Assembly (NCBI GenBank): GCA_003024985.2
Contig: PXIH01S0012373.1
DNA from: Euperipatoides rowelli
Taxonomy: Eukaryota > Onychophora > Udeonychophora > Euonychophora > Peripatopsidae
DNA: 13,308 bases
Strand: one strand, 5' to 3'
A model generated the notes under the pieces. That model was given only the letters and a program-made list of their open reading frames with translations. It made no database searches and was not told the DNA's origin. The position numbers were made by a program, and so were the translations under genes. This document shows, piece by piece, positions 10,322 to 13,308 of the stretch; position 1 is the first letter of the stretch, and each line of letters opens with the position of its first letter.

Positions 10322-10501
10322 CTAAAATATAATATATACCAAACAAGCAAAAACAAATTAAATTAATGTAAAAATATAAAAATGGACATTATGGTTAACA
10401 TCCAATAACTAAAGTTTTAAACATTAAAACTTCAAAATTTCATTGTTAATTTTCTTCAGCAGAAGTTTTCTCTACCTGACCCACCACCAACATTCATATT
10501 T

Positions 10502-10533
10502 TCATTGGTTACATTTATAAATGTAACCAATGA
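10502..10533. repeat. 32-bp perfect palindrome
   Basis: The arm TCATTGGTTACATTTA is followed with no spacer by its exact inverse TAAATGTAACCAATGA. It lies about 180 bp upstream, in gene sense, of ALDH exon A, inside the intron. Confidence 0.9.
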
Positions 10534-11017
10534 TAACCAGCATCTACAGTAGCTTATATATTAAAATAGTATATGGGTAAGTTTTGCTACTCCTCAACCA
10601 CTCATCCTAGTGTTTGATTTACTCGAAAGCCCTTCTATTTGGGATCCCTACCACACAGTATGTCCTCTGCCTTGACTATGAATTTTGAAAATTAGAATGA
10701 AAGAAGCTCCGAATTTTAATGGTTATTGTATAGCAAATTCTTAGCTTCAATACTTCAGAAACAGGCTGAGATACATTTTTAAAACTTATTTAATAAATTA
10801 GGTCTATAGTCACTGGGTGGCTTCTTTCACTAGTATTATATAACTGAACATTTTAACCTTGAGCTATGTGGTTTAAAACAGATTAATTTGTTCGGATATT
10901 TTAGTATTAATTTAGCCTATTTAATGATTAATTACAATTCAATTGCAAACTTCAGTAATAAATAGCCTAAACTGTAGGCTATATAGCCAACAGTAACTAA
11001 TTATACAATATGTATGT

Positions 11018-11065
11018 ACAGTATATATTGGTGATACACAGTATGCAATACTGTATACACAGTAT
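11018..11065. repeat. Cluster of four ACAGTAT words
   Basis: ACAGTAT is found at 11018-11024, 11038-11044 and 11059-11065. Its inverse ATACTGT is at 11048-11054. The same word recurs singly elsewhere in the window, so this is a local concentration of a genome-wide word. Confidence 0.7.
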
Positions 11066-11685
11066 ATAAGACTACCATACTTAGTTGTCCACATTTCAGA
11101 ATGAAATTCTATTTATTGACTAATAATGATTTAATTTTTTAAAAGGTATTAATTTGATATTGTCTTGAAAATGTTTGTTTAAGTCTATTTTTTTTTTGCT
11201 ACAACTAAATTAAAATTTTGAGTTTTATCATATTTTTTTTTTTTTTAATTTTTTTTTTAGCCTAAATAAAGGATTAATAAAAGTTTATTTAATAATCAAT
11301 CTACTGAGAATGTCATCTTAGCTTGATAATTTTATTGATTTATTATTATTAAAAAAATTGCAAGTTTTAAATACTGTATGTTAATGTTTATCAAATCTGT
11401 AGATAGGGCATGTTTTAAAATAGAGACAGTATGTAAAAAAATAATAGTATTGATTAGTTACATGCTAGCTAAGTTCCACAGTTTGTAATGTGTAAAATAT
11501 TAAAAATGCAAGGAATATAGGCTACCAATAGTAGGCTATAGAATAGTGTCCAAAAAAAAAGTTTAAAGCAAGCTTGAAGAAAGGATCTTAGGAATGTTTC
11601 AACCAAATGTCATTTGGGCCTTTATTATAAAATTTTCCTTTAGACATACCATCTATGCTTTTAAAGAAAGTGATTACAGTAAGTG

Positions 11686-11731
11686 CTGACTTTGCTGCCT
11701 CTATTCTGCTTATAAAACTAGAGGAAGTCAG
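11686..11731. repeat. Two-part hairpin next to the LINE 3' end
   Basis: CTGACTT (11686-11692) and CCTCTA (11698-11703) pair with TAGAGG (11719-11724) and AAGTCAG (11725-11731). This gives 13 base pairs with a 5-nt bulge and a 15-nt loop. It lies about 45 bp outside the (TAAA)n tail of the LINE. Confidence 0.7.
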
Positions 11732-11776
11732 TCAATTAAACATAGTCAATCAGTTACTGACTAGCGACCCAGGTTT

Positions 11777-11793
11777 TTTATTTATTTATTTAG
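11777..11793 (-). repeat. (TAAA)n 3' tail of the LINE
   Basis: In LINE sense the element ends ...catctgctaaataaataaataaa. A short TAAA microsatellite at the 3' end is typical of several non-LTR clades and marks where target-primed integration began. It sets the left boundary of the element. A target-site duplication cannot be tested because the 5' end is outside the window. Confidence 0.75.
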
Positions 11794-12059
11794 CAGATGT
11801 ATAAATCATTAATGACTTGTTACAATAAATTAGTTACAAAAATATCTTGGTAGATTAAAACAGAAAACCAATAAGATTATTAATTGAAATAAATTTTACA
11901 CAATAAAAGATGGATGTAAATATTTAAATATGTTGATCAAAAGAAAAAAAAAATAGATTATGTAAATTAAATTTTAGTTTGTTTGAAAAAAAAATTCAAG
12001 TCGTCAAAAGAAAACATAAATGATAACTACTGATTAGGGATCCATTAACTAATATTCAT

Positions 12060-12350
12060 ATTAGTAAATTTTTTAAATCATTGTGACTCTGCAAGACAGT
12101 GTCTAATCTCTTATTGAATGAATTGTGTGTTTTTATCTGGAATTTGTCTTGTTGAAGAGTGTCCACCAGTGTATATTTATACTTGTAATATGTCTTTGCA
12201 TTCTTGTCGTTTTACAGTGGTTTTTCATCACCTTGAAATCATTACTTTTAGTACAACTATTTGTTATTTTAAAATATTATTCAATATTTTCCATAAGGAC
12301 AATATGTTTAAACATATAAATCATGTCACCTCTCATAAACCTCTGAGAGA
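12060..12350 (-). pseudogene. LINE ORF C-terminal tail remnant
   Basis: In the minus-strand reading, RFMRGDMIYMFKHI resembles the R..RGDLI..FKI block. Further on comes a Trp-containing segment (INIHWWTLFN) and, in another frame, NSFNKRLDTVL, which matches the common N.FK..LD..L end of CR1/Jockey-like ORFs. A stop follows shortly after (about 12060). One in-frame stop and at least one frame change occur inside. Short plus-strand open frames over 12118-12396 are shadows of this region. Confidence 0.75.
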
Positions 12351-12360
12351 GAGAGAGAGA
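12345..12360. repeat. (GA)8 microsatellite within the LINE
   Basis: Eight GA units interrupt the sequence just upstream, in LINE sense, of the RGDMI block. This suggests secondary expansion after insertion. Confidence 0.85.
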
Positions 12361-12379
12361 CATGATTCCGTTTACTTTT

Positions 12380-12625
12380 CTAATCTTTCACCATAAGGCC
12401 AGTTATGTGTTTGATCAAGTTTCTGAATTTCCTTTCTAATTTTTTCATATCTCCTTTGTTAAGTATCCAATAACTATCATGAGCATATTCAATAATAGGT
12501 TGAATGTATGTAGGCCTAGGGTATAGAATCTTAAAAGATCCTATGGAAAGATATTTAAGACCATTCTTTATATAACCAAATGATTTGTTAATTTTAAGAA
12601 TGATCTGATCTATTATGGGGGCCAA
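12380..12625 (-). pseudogene. RT C-terminal (thumb-side) fragment of the LINE
   Basis: This is an 81-codon open fragment on the minus strand. It begins API..DQIILKINKSFGYIKNG and includes the block TYIQPIIEYAHDSYWILN and then KKLERKFRNLIKHITGL. It matches the family pattern Y..YVRPILEYAS..W.......LE..QR...K.I.GL, which follows the RT core in CR1/Jockey-type elements. It is in a different frame from both the YADD block upstream and the RGDMI block downstream, so it is not an independent gene. The open frame is a chance survivor of the decayed element. Confidence 0.85.
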
Positions 12626-12852
12626 AAGAAAGACTGTCTAAAATTAAGCCAGATCTTTATGTGTTTTTAGGTTAGTGATTGGATTGTCATTTATTTTATG
12701 TTGAGAATTGGTATTTCTCACACAGAATCTCATTGTAGTTGGTTTTTTTTTCATTGATTTTAAGTGTTTATATCAAACCATTCAATTACTTTATTTATAT
12801 CCGTTTGAAATATTTATTGATCAGTGTCATTGGAGATGTTTTTAATAATTTT

Positions 12853-13190
12853 TACATCATCTGCATAAATAAATATGTCCGATTCAATCCCTTAAGATAG
12901 TTCAGCCATGATTATATTAAACAATATCCCTGACAAAACAGATCCCTGAGGATATTATAAGTTATCTGTCTTTTAAAAATTCATTAATCCATTCCATATT
13001 AAAAAATTGAACTTGTAGAACTTAAGTTTATTTATAAGTAAATTATATGGAACAGTATCAAGGCTGCTGAGAGGTCGAATAATATGGCATCTGTAGGAGT
13101 TAAGGTTTCCCAGCCACGCATGTATATCTCGTTAGAATGATACATATTGGTAATAGTTGATTGACCTTTTTTAAAACCATATTGATGTTT
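12853..13190 (-). pseudogene. Reverse transcriptase palm/fingers remnant
   Basis: Within the LINE, this segment carries the RT core motifs. QYGFKKGQST resembles the usual Q.GFR.G.ST box. It is followed by FDLSAALDTVPYNLLINKLK, where a normally aromatic position before DTV is Leu. PQGSVL is the turn before motif C, and YADD is the metal-binding catalytic box. The polymerase motifs are legible, but the frame changes between FDLS and PQGS and a stop follows FLKDR. Only about 13 bases separate FLKDR from PQGSVL, where related elements normally have roughly 20 or more residues. This points to an internal deletion. Confidence 0.88.
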
Positions 13191-13308
13191 AGTTATGTTT
13201 GTATCATTTATATGTTCAATAATTTTAATATTCTCTCAGCAACCTTAGAAATTAGGGCCACTTAGGATGTTCTACATTTTTAAAAATTAGAACCACTTAA
13301 TACATAAA

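Larger units (their letters stand above)
10322..11775 (-). other. Intron upstream of ALDH exon A, non-LINE part
   Basis: This intron continues to the right window edge and contains the LINE from about 11776 onward. In this part I see a 32-bp palindrome (10502-10533), clustered ACAGTAT words (11018-11065), TAGGCTA words (10962-10985, 11516-11540), T runs at 11190-11260 and a hairpin at 11686-11731. No ALDH exon 2-like coding sequence (a segment ending in ..NPATGE...V.EGDK) was recognised on the minus strand. Confidence 0.75.
11776..13308 (-). mobile_element. Decayed non-LTR retrotransposon (LINE), 3' half, CR1/Jockey-like RT
   Basis: This minus-strand element contains successive blocks of a non-LTR reverse transcriptase, in the expected order but in shifting frames. 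The blocks are HQYGFKKGQST (about 13155-13187), FDLSAALDTV (about 13052-13083), PQGSVLSGILF (from 12951 downward), IFIYADDVKI (YADD at 12856-12867), a KTMRFCVRNTN-like segment, LILDSLSFGPH, and the region described separately at 12380-12625. The tail segment includes RGDMIYMFKHI and NSFNKRLDTVL (about 12090-12350). The 3' end is a (TAAA)n tail at about 11777-11793. Stops in several blocks, at least three frame changes and an (AG) microsatellite show that it is inactive. The 5' part (endonuclease, start of RT) lies beyond the window. It is inserted in the sense orientation of the host ALDH intron. The family is inferred from motif style; a clade call needs alignment. Confidence 0.9.

Noticed and set aside
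12118-12396. Plus-strand open frames of 92 and 64 codons
   Set aside because: They lie opposite the LINE C-terminal region, whose minus-strand reading has recognisable family motifs.
10322-13308. Search for the preceding ALDH exon (NPATGE...EGDK region)
   Set aside because: No minus-strand segment with the expected motifs and a phase-0 donor was found, so it must lie beyond 13308.
1-13308. CRISPR arrays, bacterial operons, tRNA or rRNA genes
   Set aside because: No regularly spaced repeats, no cloverleaf with B-box sequence and no rRNA-like conserved blocks were seen. The split ALDH gene shows the DNA is eukaryotic.

Overview
The window is eukaryotic (metazoan) genomic DNA. It is very AT-rich and consists almost entirely of intron, with no bacterial-style gene packing. 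The only host gene supported by the sequence is on the minus strand. It is an aldehyde dehydrogenase of the ALDH1/ALDH2 type, represented by three consecutive internal exons. In gene order these are exon A (10321 to 10181, 141 bp), exon B (3396 to 3270, 127 bp) and exon C (2676 to 2615, 62 bp). All three have GT-AG splice sites, their phases join (0, then 0 to 1, then 1 to 0), and there are no internal stops. Together they encode 110 residues of the N-terminal half of the enzyme. The preceding exon lies beyond 13308. The next exon, which should open with the conserved WNFP box and the oxyanion-hole asparagine, lies before position 1. No promoter, start codon, catalytic Cys/Glu exon or polyadenylation site of this gene is in the window.

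Layout from left to right: 1-2614 is the 5' part, in gene sense the interior, of the intron after exon C. It holds a small GC-richer island at about 1321-1480 and a purine-rich tract at about 2216-2350. The exon C/exon B pair, separated by a 593-bp intron with a (TA)n tract, occupies 2615-3396. A 6784-bp intron (3397-10180) holds two possible foldback/MITE-like elements (about 4279-4600 and 4771-5026), a tandem duplication, adjacent perfect palindromes and degenerate GGAGTC-type repeat fragments. Exon A is at 10181-10321. The upstream intron starts at 10322, carries a 32-bp perfect palindrome and ACAGTAT-rich DNA, and is occupied from about 11776 to the window end by a decayed non-LTR retrotransposon (LINE).

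The LINE is on the minus strand, the same orientation as the host gene. Its reverse transcriptase can be followed through recognisable blocks (QYGFKKGQST, FDLSAALDTV, PQGSVL, YADD, the C-terminal thumb region and a CR1/Jockey-like tail region), ending in a (TAAA)n tail. Several stops, frameshifts and one apparent internal deletion show that it is dead. Its 5' part runs off the window.

Taxon: the frequent TAGGCCTA/TAGGCTA and ACAGTAT words, the GGAGTC repeat remnants, the large AT-rich introns and the LINE type suggest an animal genome, probably an aquatic invertebrate. The sequence alone does not decide a phylum. I did not find a novel multi-gene system. The observations most worth checking are the two foldback elements, the GC-richer minus-strand island and the palindromes.
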